NCBI GenBank assembly: GCA_036379355.1
Contig: DASVGV010000150.1
Span: 1 to 27,911, forward strand
Reading direction: 5' to 3'
Origin: CAJCIY01 sp036379355
GTDB taxonomy: Bacteria > Actinomycetota > Actinomycetes > Mycobacteriales > CAJCIY01
Length of the DNA stretch: 27,911 nucleotides
Position numbers and translations under genes: made by a program. The notes beneath the pieces are model-generated. The model saw only the letters and a list, made by a program, of their open reading frames with translations, made no database searches and was not told the DNA's origin. Position 1 is the first letter of the stretch; every line of letters begins with the position of its first letter. Below, one piece after another: positions 16,989-24,600 of the stretch.

Positions 16989-17204
16989 CAACCCGATGCC
17001 GACGATGCATACGGTCCAGATGATGATCGCGGCGATCGTGAACCGGTCGAGGTTGCGCTCCACCGTGGACGAGCCGCCGAGCGAGGAGGAGACGCCGCCG
17101 CCGAACAGGTTCGACAGTCCGCCACCCTTGCCGCGGTGCAGCAGGATGAGCAGGATGATCGCGAGACTGCTGACGATCAGCAGGATCCGCAGCGCGAGTT
17201 CCAC
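16977..17204 (-). CDS. secG: SecG, protein-export translocase subunit
   Basis: 75-residue inner-membrane subunit of the SecYEG channel. Two hydrophobic spans are visible, residues ~4-21 (ALRILLIVSSLAIILLIL) and ~56-73. Between them lie the conserved HRGKGGGLSNLFGGG and the Ser/Gly loop before ERNLDRFT. The GTG at 17204 is the only sensible start; it lacks a Shine-Dalgarno but is placed right after a -10 box, suggesting a leaderless message. rbpA follows after 46 bases. Confidence 0.95.
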   Translation of the reverse strand: MELALRILLIVSSLAIILLILLHRGKGGGLSNLFGGGVSSSLGGSSTVERNLDRFTIAAIIIWTVCIVGIGLLAR

Positions 17205-17218
17205 GAGGCCACAGTCTA
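17204..17218 (-). promoter_or_regulatory. Candidate leaderless promoter of secG
   Basis: TAGACT on the minus strand (17218-17213) is followed by eight bases and then the secG GTG, so transcription would start within a couple of bases of the start codon. No Shine-Dalgarno is present. The same hexamer stands in the same arrangement before ctaB. This would give secG-rbpA a promoter independent of the peptide importer operon that ends at 17233. Confidence 0.5.
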
Positions 17219-17232
17219 GGGGGTAGGCCGGC

Positions 17233-18210
17233 TCACGACAGCCTGACCCTCGGATCGAGGAACGCGTACGCGATGTCGACGATCAGGTTCGCGATCACGA
17301 TGAAGGCCGCGGCGACGAGGACGGTGGCCGACACCACCGGGAGGTCACCGGCGATCACGGCCCGCAGCGAGAACGCCCCGATACCGGGCAGCGCGAAGAT
17401 CGTCTCGGTGATCACGGCGCCGCCGAGCAGCGTCCCGAGGTCGATACCGAAGATCGTCACGATCGGCGTCAGTGCGCTGCGTAGCCCGTGCTTGTAGACC
17501 ACCGCTCGCTCGGACAGGCCCTTCGCTCGTGCGGTGCGGATGTAGTCCTCCCCCAGCACGTCGAGCATCGAGCCGCGGGTGACCCGGCTGTAGCTCGCCG
17601 CGGACACCAGGGCGAGGCTCAGCCAGGGTAAGTACAGATCCTTCAGCCACCCCACCGGATCTTGGGTGAGCGGGGTGTACGCGCCGTAGGAGTAGATGTT
17701 GATGTGCAGCTTGGTGCGGAAGTAGTAGTAGAAGACGAGAAGCAGGAGCAGGCCGAGCACGAAGGTCGGGATCGAGTAGAACAGCAGCGCGAACACGGTC
17801 GCGAGCCGGTCGCGGATGCTGCGCGGCTTGGTCGCCGCGAGAATGCCGAACGGGATCCCCATCGCGAGCCAGATGACCGCCGCGCCGATCGCCAGCGACG
17901 CGGTCACCGGCAGCCGGCTGAACAGCTCGGAGTTGACCGACGCCTGGGTGGTGAAGTCGGTGCCGAGATCGCCGTGGAAGATCAGCCGTGACAGGAAGTG
18001 GCCGTACTGCTGATACCACGGGTGGTAGAAGCCGAGCCGCTCGGCGATCTGCTGCAGGCTCCGCAGGTTCGCGCCGCGCGGCGCGAAGGTGGCCGCCCGG
18101 GCGATCGGTGTCTCCGACTTGACGACGTAGAACAGGAGGAAGACGACGAACGTGTTGATGAACAGGACGAGGATCGCGAACAGCAGACGGCGGATCAGGA
18201 AGCGCACCAT
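17233..18210 (-). CDS. Peptide ABC importer permease (DppB/OppB type)
   Basis: 325-residue inner-membrane permease with about six spans. The N terminus FLIRRLLFAILVLF is the standard DppB/OppB opening. The GDLGTDF element lies in the first large periplasmic loop. The ATPase-coupling loop reads RVTRGSMLDVLGEDYIRTARAKGL, and the C terminus ends DIAYAFLDPRVRLS as in the family. ATG at 18210, nine bases after the preceding permease gene's stop. It is the last gene of the importer operon, pairing with the DppC-type permease to form the channel. Confidence 0.94.
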   Translation of the reverse strand: MVRFLIRRLLFAILVLFINTFVVFLLFYVVKSETPIARAATFAPRGANLRSLQQIAERLGFYHPWYQQYGHFLSRLIFHGDLGTDFTTQASVNSELFSRLPVTASLAIGAAVIWLAMGIPFGILAATKPRSIRDRLATVFALLFYSIPTFVLGLLLLLVFYYYFRTKLHINIYSYGAYTPLTQDPVGWLKDLYLPWLSLALVSAASYSRVTRGSMLDVLGEDYIRTARAKGLSERAVVYKHGLRSALTPIVTIFGIDLGTLLGGAVITETIFALPGIGAFSLRAVIAGDLPVVSATVLVAAAFIVIANLIVDIAYAFLDPRVRLS

Positions 18211-18219
18211 GGCCGGCCC

Positions 18220-19203
18220 CTACTTCGCCATCGTTCGCGCGGCACGGGGGTCGAAGGCATCCCTGACCCCGTCACCGAACAGGTTGAAGCTGAGCGTCGT
18301 GATGAACAGCAGGATCATCGGGAAGATCAGAAAGGTCGGCCGCACCAGGTACAGGCCGCCGACCTGTGCGGCCGAGAGCGTCTGGCCCCAGCTCGCCGTC
18401 GGGGGCTTCACCCCGATGCCCAGGAACGACAGAGTCGCCTCGAAGACGATGTTCACCGGGATCGTGAGCGTGTAGTAGACGATCAGCGGCGCCACGAGGT
18501 TCGGCAGCATGTCGATGAACATGATCCGGAACCCGCGCGCGCCGAGAGCCCTCGACGCCTCGACGAACTCCCGTTCTCGTACGGACAGCACCTGACCGCG
18601 AGCGATGCGCGCGAAGACGGTCCAGCCGAAGATGATCACGACGACGAAGACCAAGGTCAGGCTGGGCTGGAAGACGGCCGCGAGTGCCTCGGCGAACAGG
18701 ATGATCGGGTAGCTGAGGAAGATGTCGACGATGCGGCTGATGAACGTGTCGACCCAGCCGCCGTAGAAGCCCGCGATGATGCCGACCACCGTGCCGATGA
18801 CGAGGCTCGCGAGGGTCCCGAGCACGCCCACGGCCAGCGACACGCGCGCCCCGTAGGCCAGCCGGACCAACAGGTCCCGGCCCTGGTCGTCGCCGCCGAG
18901 CAGGAAGTTGTGGTTCGGGCCCACCGGGATGTTCTCCGGGCTGAGCGCCGCGCCGCTGCCGTGGCGGAAGGACTCGGTGTCCCCGTGACCGGTCAGGTGC
19001 GCGACCAGCGGTGCGCAGATCGCGAGCAGGACGAGCAGGACGATGACGACCCCGCTGATCATGGCGACCCGGTCGTGCCGCAGCCGCGACAGGGCCAGGC
19101 GCGTCGGGCTCCGGCCGGCGATCTCGCCCACGAGGGGGGCGCCGCCCATGTCGTGCGTGTCCGGCAGCGGTGCACCACCTGCGTCGGACAGGGTCTCGGT
19201 CAT
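18220..19203 (-). CDS. Peptide ABC importer permease (DppC/OppC type)
   Basis: 327-residue permease, second half of the heterodimeric channel. It has the longer hydrophilic N terminus of DppC proteins, then a first span VVIVLLVLLAICAPLVA, the DQGRDLLVRLAYGARVSL block and the coupling loop beginning RIARGQVLSVREREFVEASRAL. FEATLSFLGIG and the terminal FNLFGDGVRDAFDPR are family signatures. The ATG at 19203 has GAGGA four bases upstream. A 45-base gap separates it from the upstream ATPase gene. Confidence 0.94.
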   Translation of the reverse strand: MTETLSDAGGAPLPDTHDMGGAPLVGEIAGRSPTRLALSRLRHDRVAMISGVVIVLLVLLAICAPLVAHLTGHGDTESFRHGSGAALSPENIPVGPNHNFLLGGDDQGRDLLVRLAYGARVSLAVGVLGTLASLVIGTVVGIIAGFYGGWVDTFISRIVDIFLSYPIILFAEALAAVFQPSLTLVFVVVIIFGWTVFARIARGQVLSVREREFVEASRALGARGFRIMFIDMLPNLVAPLIVYYTLTIPVNIVFEATLSFLGIGVKPPTASWGQTLSAAQVGGLYLVRPTFLIFPMILLFITTLSFNLFGDGVRDAFDPRAARTMAK

Positions 19204-19248
19204 CGGGTCCTCACTCGTGCGGGATCTGCGGGGCGGGCGCGGGCCCGG

Positions 19249-20415
19249 CTAGGGCGAGCCGCCGAGGACGTCCTGGCCGGGACTCGAGCTCGCGTCGTCG
19301 GCCAGCTGGGCGAGCGCCTCGGCCACGTCCGCCGTCGCGTCGGGCTGGTCGATCGAGGGGGTCGCGTGCGCGATGTCCTCGCCGTCGACGACCGGGTGCA
19401 GGCAGGCGGTCAGGTGGGTGGCGGGGTCGCCCGCGGTCGTTGCCAGCTCCGGCCGTATCTCGACGCAGTCCGGGGCGGCCTTCGGGCAGCGCGGATGGAA
19501 GAAGCATCCGGTCGGCGGGTTGATCGGCGACGGGACGTCCCCCACCAGGATGACCCGCTCGCGACTGCCCGCGACGTCGGGGTCGGGCACCGGCACGGCG
19601 GACAGCAGGGCAGCCGTGTACGGGTGGCGCGGGTGGTCGTAGAGCTGGTCCGCGGGCGCGACTTCGGCGATCCGGCCGAGGTACATGACCGCGACGTCGT
19701 CGCTGACGTGCCGCACCACGGACAGGTCGTGCGCGATGAACATGTAGGTCAGGCCGAACTCGTCCTGCAAGTCCTCGAGGAGGTTGACGACCTGGGCCTG
19801 GATCGACACGTCGAGAGCCGAGACCGGCTCGTCGCAGATGATGAGGTCCGGCTTGAGCGCGAGCGCCCGCGCGACCCCGATGCGCTGGCGCTGCCCGCCG
19901 GAGAACTCCGCCGGGAACCGGTTGTAGTGCTCGGGGTTCAGGCCGACGACCTCCATGAGGTGCTGGACCTCGCGCCGCCGCTCGTCGCCGCCGGCCACCC
20001 CGTGGATCGAGAACGGGTCGCCGATGATCGCGCCCACCCGCCGGCGCGGGTTCAGCGAGCCGTAGGGGTCCTGGAAGATCATCTGGATCCGGCGCCGGTA
20101 GGGGCGCATGCGCCGGTTCGAGAGGTTGGTGATGTCCTCGCCGTCGAACGTGATCGTGCCCTCGGTGATGGGGTACAGCCCCGCGATCAGCCGGGCGAGG
20201 GTCGACTTGCCGCACCCGCTCTCCCCCACCAGCCCGAGGGTGTGTCCCCGGCGCACCTGGAGCGAGACGTCGGTGACGGCCTGCACCCGGCCGACCTCGC
20301 GCTGCACCAGCACACCGGCGCGGATCGGGAAGTACTTGCTGACGTGCTGAAGGTCGAGCAGCACCTCGCCCTTGCCGGTGGAGGCGGACGCGGACTCCGT
20401 GGCGGTGACGGTCAC
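19249..20415 (-). CDS. Peptide ABC importer ATPase (DppF/OppF type)
   Basis: 388-residue cytoplasmic ATPase. Walker A GESGCGKST, DPYGSLNPR after the Q-loop, signature FSGGQRQR, Walker B IICDEPVSALD and switch AHDLS are all present. The C-terminal oligopeptide-ATPase extension has the HPRCP block and four cysteines (GCFFHPRCP, PDC, TACL), which in related DppD/OppD proteins can bind a [4Fe-4S] cluster. An acidic, Ala-rich tail of about 50 residues follows and is unusual. Start: GTG at 20415 overlaps the upstream ATPase stop (GTGA); the frame remains open upstream only as antiphase sequence inside that gene. Confidence 0.94.
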   Translation of the reverse strand: MTVTATESASASTGKGEVLLDLQHVSKYFPIRAGVLVQREVGRVQAVTDVSLQVRRGHTLGLVGESGCGKSTLARLIAGLYPITEGTITFDGEDITNLSNRRMRPYRRRIQMIFQDPYGSLNPRRRVGAIIGDPFSIHGVAGGDERRREVQHLMEVVGLNPEHYNRFPAEFSGGQRQRIGVARALALKPDLIICDEPVSALDVSIQAQVVNLLEDLQDEFGLTYMFIAHDLSVVRHVSDDVAVMYLGRIAEVAPADQLYDHPRHPYTAALLSAVPVPDPDVAGSRERVILVGDVPSPINPPTGCFFHPRCPKAAPDCVEIRPELATTAGDPATHLTACLHPVVDGEDIAHATPSIDQPDATADVAEALAQLADDASSSPGQDVLGGSP

Positions 20416-21470
20416 GACGCGTCCGATCCGCCGGACGTGCGACGCGCCCCGGTCCGCTTCTGTACGCCGCCGGCCCGCACCTTCGCGGCGAGCGCCCCGA
20501 CGGGGCCGGCGTACTCCACCGGCTGGAAGCACGCGGACCGGTGGCGCGCGTCCCCGATCGGCTTGAGGGCGGGGATCTCGTGCGGGCACTGCTCCAGCAT
20601 CACCGGGCAGCGGGGGTGGAACGCACAGCCGGAGGGCAGGTTGATGAGTGAGGGCGGCGTGCCGGCGATGGGCGTGAGCTTGCCGCCGATCGCGGCCGCG
20701 GACGGGATCGAGGCGATGAGGCCCTTGGTGTACGGGTGGTGCGGGTTGTAGTAGATGTCCCGCCGAGGCGCGAACTCGACCGGGCGGCCGGCGTACATCA
20801 CCATCACCTCGTCGGCGAGGCCGGCGACCACCCCCAGGTCGTGCGTGATCATGATCACGGCGGTGTTGAACTCGGCCTGGAGCCGCGCGATGAGATCGAG
20901 GATCTGCGCCTGCACGGTCACGTCCAGCGCGGTGGTCGGCTCGTCCGCGATCAGCAGCTCGGGGTTCAGGGCCAGCGCCATGGCGATCATGGCGCGCTGC
21001 CGCATGCCGCCGGAGAACTGGTGCGGGTAGTCGTCGACGCGACGATCCGGCTGCGGGATGCCGACGACGGCCAGCAGGTCGCGCGCCCGCTTCTTGGCCT
21101 CCGCCCGGGAGACCGACTCGTGGGTGCGGATCATCTCGGCGATCTGCCGGCCCACGCGGTAGTGCGGGTGCAGGCTCGAGAGCGGGTCCTGAAAGATCAT
21201 GGCGATCTTCGCGCCGCGGATGCGGCGCATCCGCCCGGCGGACAAGGTGAGCAGGTTCTCGCCGTGGAACAGCGCCTCGCCGGTGATCCGCGCACCCCGG
21301 GTCAGGCCCATGATCGTCTGCGTGCTGACCGACTTGCCGGACCCGGACTCACCGACGATGCCGAGCGTCTTGCCCGGCTCGAGCGAGAACGAGACCCCTT
21401 GCACCGCCTTGACCACGCCGTCTTCGGAGTTGAACGAGACGTGCAGGTCGTTCACCTCGAGCAGGGCCAC
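20412..21470 (-). CDS. Peptide ABC importer ATPase (DppD/OppD type)
   Basis: 352-residue partner ATPase of the importer. Motifs are Walker A GESGSGKS, FQDPLSSLHP, signature FSGGMRQRAM, Walker B LIADEPTTALDVT and switch THDLG. The C-terminal region has GCAFHPRCP, EQCP and SACF, the four-cysteine pattern of oligopeptide ATPases. The GTG at 21470 has GAGGA a few bases upstream. A 273-base gap with a strong hairpin separates it from the binding-protein gene upstream, whereas the next ATPase overlaps it by four bases. Confidence 0.95.
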   Translation of the reverse strand: MALLEVNDLHVSFNSEDGVVKAVQGVSFSLEPGKTLGIVGESGSGKSVSTQTIMGLTRGARITGEALFHGENLLTLSAGRMRRIRGAKIAMIFQDPLSSLHPHYRVGRQIAEMIRTHESVSRAEAKKRARDLLAVVGIPQPDRRVDDYPHQFSGGMRQRAMIAMALALNPELLIADEPTTALDVTVQAQILDLIARLQAEFNTAVIMITHDLGVVAGLADEVMVMYAGRPVEFAPRRDIYYNPHHPYTKGLIASIPSAAAIGGKLTPIAGTPPSLINLPSGCAFHPRCPVMLEQCPHEIPALKPIGDARHRSACFQPVEYAGPVGALAAKVRAGGVQKRTGARRTSGGSDAS

Positions 21471-21743
21471 GGGCTTCCTCGGATCTCGCCGGCCGGTGGG
21501 CCGGATGGAGCGGGTGGTGCGGCGGACGGGGATGGGTGCGCGCCGCGGGGGACGTGGTGCGTCAGCGGAATGTCTAGCACAGCGAACCGCGCTGCGGGCG
21601 CGTCTGACGGGACCGCCCGGGAGGGAAAACAGCCGCCGCCAGGGACATCTCCGGCAGCACGGCGGGGGCCGACCGAAAATCCGGCCGGCCCCCGCTGAGG
21701 GAGCTGTCGCTCACATCGGTGCGGTCAGTGCGACCGCCGCACG
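21471..21743. other. Long spacer between binding-protein and ATPase genes
   Basis: No coding sequence is supported here. The spacer holds the stem-loop described at 21662-21695 and an imperfect inverted repeat at about 21719-21742 (GTGCGGTC against GACCGCCGCAC), just past the binding-protein stop. The promoter-proximal half towards 21470 shows only the ribosome-binding site for the ATPase gene. Confidence 0.6.
21662..21695 (-). terminator. Strong intercistronic stem-loop after binding-protein gene
   Basis: A perfect 10-bp stem, GCGGGGGCCG at 21662-21671 and CGGCCCCCGC at 21686-21695, is extended past one mismatch by CCG/CGG around an AAAATC loop. It lies 49 bases beyond the binding-protein stop. 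No U-run follows. In importer operons such structures commonly leave the binding protein more abundant than the membrane parts; partial termination or 3' protection is the likely role. Confidence 0.65.
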
Positions 21744-23606
21744 TCAGCCGTTGGTCAGCCAGACGTTGGTGATGTCACCGTTGTTCGCGAAGTTGTAGAA
21801 GATCCAGTTCTGGACGTTCTTGCCGTAGTACGTGGCGATGTTGATCGTCGCCAGCGGGATCCACGGCGCCTGCTTCATGGTCGCCGCGTCGAGCGCCGCC
21901 CACTTGTCCGCCGCCTCGCTCTGACTCGTCGCCGCCAGCGCGGCATCGATCTGGTCGGTCAGACCCGGGACGGTGTTCGGAGCGACGCCGTACGCGCCGT
22001 AGTTCGTCGTACCCGGCCCGTACAGGCGCGGGTCCAGCAGCGGCACGAAGAACGACCGGGCCGCGTTGCCCTGCCAGTCCGGGTTCCAACCCGGCACGGC
22101 GAGGTCCCACTCACCCGACGCGGACGGCTGCTCGAGGATCTTCGCGTAGAAGTCCGCGGTCGCCGCCTGCTTGAGGTTCAGCTTCACGCCGCACTTGGCC
22201 ATGTCCGTCTGCATCGCCTGGGCGATGTCCGGCGCCTTGCCCTTGTTCCGGTACAGGAACGTCAGGTTGAGCCCGTTCGGGTAACCCGCCGCAGCAAGCA
22301 TGGACTTGCCCTTGGCGGCGTCCTCCTGGCCGTTGAGGTTGTTGTACGGGTCGATCTGCTTGTAGCCCAGCAGCGGCGGCGTCAGGATCTGGTCGATCGG
22401 CGACGCGATGATCGAGCCACCCTCGATCTGGACGATGTCGCTCTTGGCCACGCAGTACTGCAGCGCCTGCCGCACCGCGACCTTGCTCAGCGCGCCGCCG
22501 TCAGCCTTGGACTGCTCGTTGATGACGGTGTAGAGCGTCGAGCCGACGTTCTGGATCTGCAGGTGCGGGTCGTTGGCGGCCTTGAGCGTCTGCAGGCTCG
22601 CCGCCGGCACGCCGGTGTCCCATTCCATGTCCGCGTCACCGGTCTGCAGGGCCTGCTGGACGGGACCCTCGTCGGAGCCCTCCGTGACCTGCACCTGGTT
22701 GACGTACGCGTGACGCAGCGGGTCGGTCGAGGCCTTCCACGCCGGGTTGCGGGTCAGCAGGATCGACTGCTGCGGCACGTACTTCGCGATCTGGTACGGA
22801 CCGTCCGCGATGATGTGCTGCTGCTGATCCGCCGAGCCCGGGATGTACTGCTCGTACTCGATCGGGGCCGGCGAGGCGAACGGCAGCGCCATGATGTTCA
22901 GGAAGTCACCGGCCGGCGCCTTCAGGTTGAACGTGACCGAGTTGCCGTTGGCGGTCAGGCCGGAGATCTGGTTGGTGTCCATGTACTGCTTGATGGCCGC
23001 CGCGGTCTGCGCGACCTTCGAGAACCCGTCGCAGAACGTGTCCATGCCGACGATCGTGCCGGTGTAGTAGCCGAGGCCGCCGGCCGCACCGTAGGGGTTG
23101 CAGAGCCGCTTGATGCCCCGGATCTCGTCCGCACCGGTCACTTGCCGAGGCGGAGTGGTGTTCCAGTCGACGCCGTTCTTGATCGTGAACGTGTAGGTCT
23201 TGCCACCGTTGGTCGGGGTGGGGACCTCCGTCGCCATGTCGGCGACGACCGAGTTGGCGATCTTCGGGTCGACGCTGTTGGGGTAGCTCACCAGCTGGCG
23301 GCTCACACCACGCAGCAGCGTGTAGGACACCGTGTAGTAGGCCTGGACGGTGTCGAGGTTGTCGACGTCGCCACCACCGAGCAGCTTCAACGTGCCGCCG
23401 GTCACCGGGTTGGTGCCGTGCGTGCCGTTGGGGCCCGACTTGGCGTCGAGGTGAGCGGCGCCAACCGCGAGCGGGTTGGAGCTGCCCGCAGGTGGGTTCT
23501 TACCGCCGCCACCGCTGCCCGAGTTGCTGCTGCCGCACGCGGCAAGAGCAACGACCGAGCTCGCAGCGACGGCCACCACGAGGGCAGCCTTGCGAGAGAT
23601 GAGCAT
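21744..23606 (-). CDS. Peptide ABC importer substrate-binding lipoprotein
   Basis: 620-residue solute-binding protein of family 5 (SBP_bac_5, DppA/OppA-like), anchored outside the membrane. The N terminus is a lipoprotein signal: basic ISRK, a hydrophobic stretch, then the lipobox LAAC with Cys24, followed by a Ser/Gly/Asn linker. Typical blocks are GGTLKLLGGGDVDNLDT, YTFTIKNGVDW, the ADGPYQIAKYVP region and LLTRNPAW. I prefer the ATG at 23606 because AGGAAGG (23613-23619) lies six bases ahead; an ATG at 23612 abuts that site. First gene of the importer operon. Peptides are the probable cargo by family; specificity cannot be read from sequence. Confidence 0.94.
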   Translation of the reverse strand: MLISRKAALVVAVAASSVVALAACGSSNSGSGGGGKNPPAGSSNPLAVGAAHLDAKSGPNGTHGTNPVTGGTLKLLGGGDVDNLDTVQAYYTVSYTLLRGVSRQLVSYPNSVDPKIANSVVADMATEVPTPTNGGKTYTFTIKNGVDWNTTPPRQVTGADEIRGIKRLCNPYGAAGGLGYYTGTIVGMDTFCDGFSKVAQTAAAIKQYMDTNQISGLTANGNSVTFNLKAPAGDFLNIMALPFASPAPIEYEQYIPGSADQQQHIIADGPYQIAKYVPQQSILLTRNPAWKASTDPLRHAYVNQVQVTEGSDEGPVQQALQTGDADMEWDTGVPAASLQTLKAANDPHLQIQNVGSTLYTVINEQSKADGGALSKVAVRQALQYCVAKSDIVQIEGGSIIASPIDQILTPPLLGYKQIDPYNNLNGQEDAAKGKSMLAAAGYPNGLNLTFLYRNKGKAPDIAQAMQTDMAKCGVKLNLKQAATADFYAKILEQPSASGEWDLAVPGWNPDWQGNAARSFFVPLLDPRLYGPGTTNYGAYGVAPNTVPGLTDQIDAALAATSQSEAADKWAALDAATMKQAPWIPLATINIATYYGKNVQNWIFYNFANNGDITNVWLTNG

Positions 23607-23809
23607 GCTCATCCTTCCTGGCAGGTCGGACACACCGCACCCAGGACGGCTGCGATGTGCGCGCCACACCCGGCTGGGTGCGGCGGGGGCGCCGAGCCCG
23701 GGACTGGGCACGGCAATGGGCGCATCCTGTGCTTCCGCGCTGCGGCTCGCCAGCCCTGGCAGCCGGCTGGGAACGATCGTTACCGATCCGGTATCGGCTG
23801 GCAGGAACG
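23607..23809. promoter_or_regulatory. Importer promoter region with clustered palindromes
   Basis: The gap between tpiA and the binding-protein gene holds a perfect palindrome AACGATCGTT at 23772-23781, part of a 16-base near-palindrome at 23769-23784. CCGAT-CCGGT-ATCGG follows at 23783-23797, and long arms GCCAGCC/GGCTGGC at 23749-23755/23796-23802 enclose both. A weak -10 candidate on the minus strand is CAGGAT (23729-23724), and a small hairpin CACCC-GGCT-GGGTG is at 23667-23680. The palindromes could be a repressor operator, or the end-of-transcript structure of tpiA. Which one cannot be decided here. Confidence 0.4.
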
Positions 23810-24598
23810 TCAGGGCCCCGGCGCCGCCGCGCGCACGATCTGCACGAACGCGTCCGCGTCCAGGCTGGCCCCGCCGATCAGGCCGCCGTCGACATCGGCG
23901 CCGGCCAGCAGCCCGGCCGCGTTGTCGGGCTTCATCGACCCGCCGTAGAGGATGCGCACCCCGGCCGCGAGCCCACGGTCGTACGACCGGGCCAGCGCGC
24001 CGCGGAGCGCGGCGGCCATCTCCTGCGCGTCCTGCGCCGTGGCCGTCTCCCCCGTGCCGATCGCCCAGATCGGCTCGTACGCGACGACGAGCGACGCCGC
24101 CCGCTCCGCGGGCAGGTCCGCGGTCACCGCGGTGAGCTGTTCCACGCAGTGCTGCTGGTGACTTCCGGCCTCGCGTACCTCGAGCGACTCACCGACGCAC
24201 AGGATCGGCGTCAGGCCCGCGTCATAGGCGGCGACCACCTTGGCGGCTACCTGCTGGTCGTCCTCGTGGTGGCCGGCCCGGCGCTCCGAGTGGCCCACGA
24301 CGACCCAGGTGCAGCCGAGCGCGGTCAGCATCCGGCCGCTGACGTCTCCGGTGTGGGCGCCGTCGCCGGCCGCCGCGAGATCCTGCCCGCCGTAGCCGAT
24401 GGGCAGGTGGTCGCCGTCGACGCAGGTCTGGACCGACCGGATCGCCGTGAAGGGCGGCAGCACGACCACCTCGACCAGTTCCGTGTCCTGCGGCCGCAAG
24501 GCGAACGCGAGCTGCTGGACGAGGGCGATCGCTTCGACATGGGTGCCGTGCATCTTCCAGTTGCCCGCCACCAGGGGGCGCCGCTGCACGCGCGCCAT
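23810..24598 (-). CDS. tpiA: Triosephosphate isomerase
   Basis: 262-residue glycolytic enzyme that interconverts dihydroxyacetone phosphate and glyceraldehyde-3-phosphate. The catalytic residues are visible: Lys15 in GNWKMHG, His103 in GHSERR and Glu175 in YEPIWAIGTG. The phosphate-binding ILYGGSMKPDN is near the C terminus. Length is typical. ATG at 24598 is two bases past the pgk stop, so it is the third gene of the gap-pgk-tpiA operon. The usual neighbour secG is displaced by the importer operon. Confidence 0.97.
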   Translation of the reverse strand: MARVQRRPLVAGNWKMHGTHVEAIALVQQLAFALRPQDTELVEVVVLPPFTAIRSVQTCVDGDHLPIGYGGQDLAAAGDGAHTGDVSGRMLTALGCTWVVVGHSERRAGHHEDDQQVAAKVVAAYDAGLTPILCVGESLEVREAGSHQQHCVEQLTAVTADLPAERAASLVVAYEPIWAIGTGETATAQDAQEMAAALRGALARSYDRGLAAGVRILYGGSMKPDNAAGLLAGADVDGGLIGGASLDADAFVQIVRAAAPGP

Positions 24599-24600
24599 GG

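Noticed and set aside
17998..20751. Large plus-strand open frame opposite the importer genes
   Set aside because: It is antisense to four clear transporter genes. Composition is rich in Arg, Asp, Val and His, as expected of a shadow frame.
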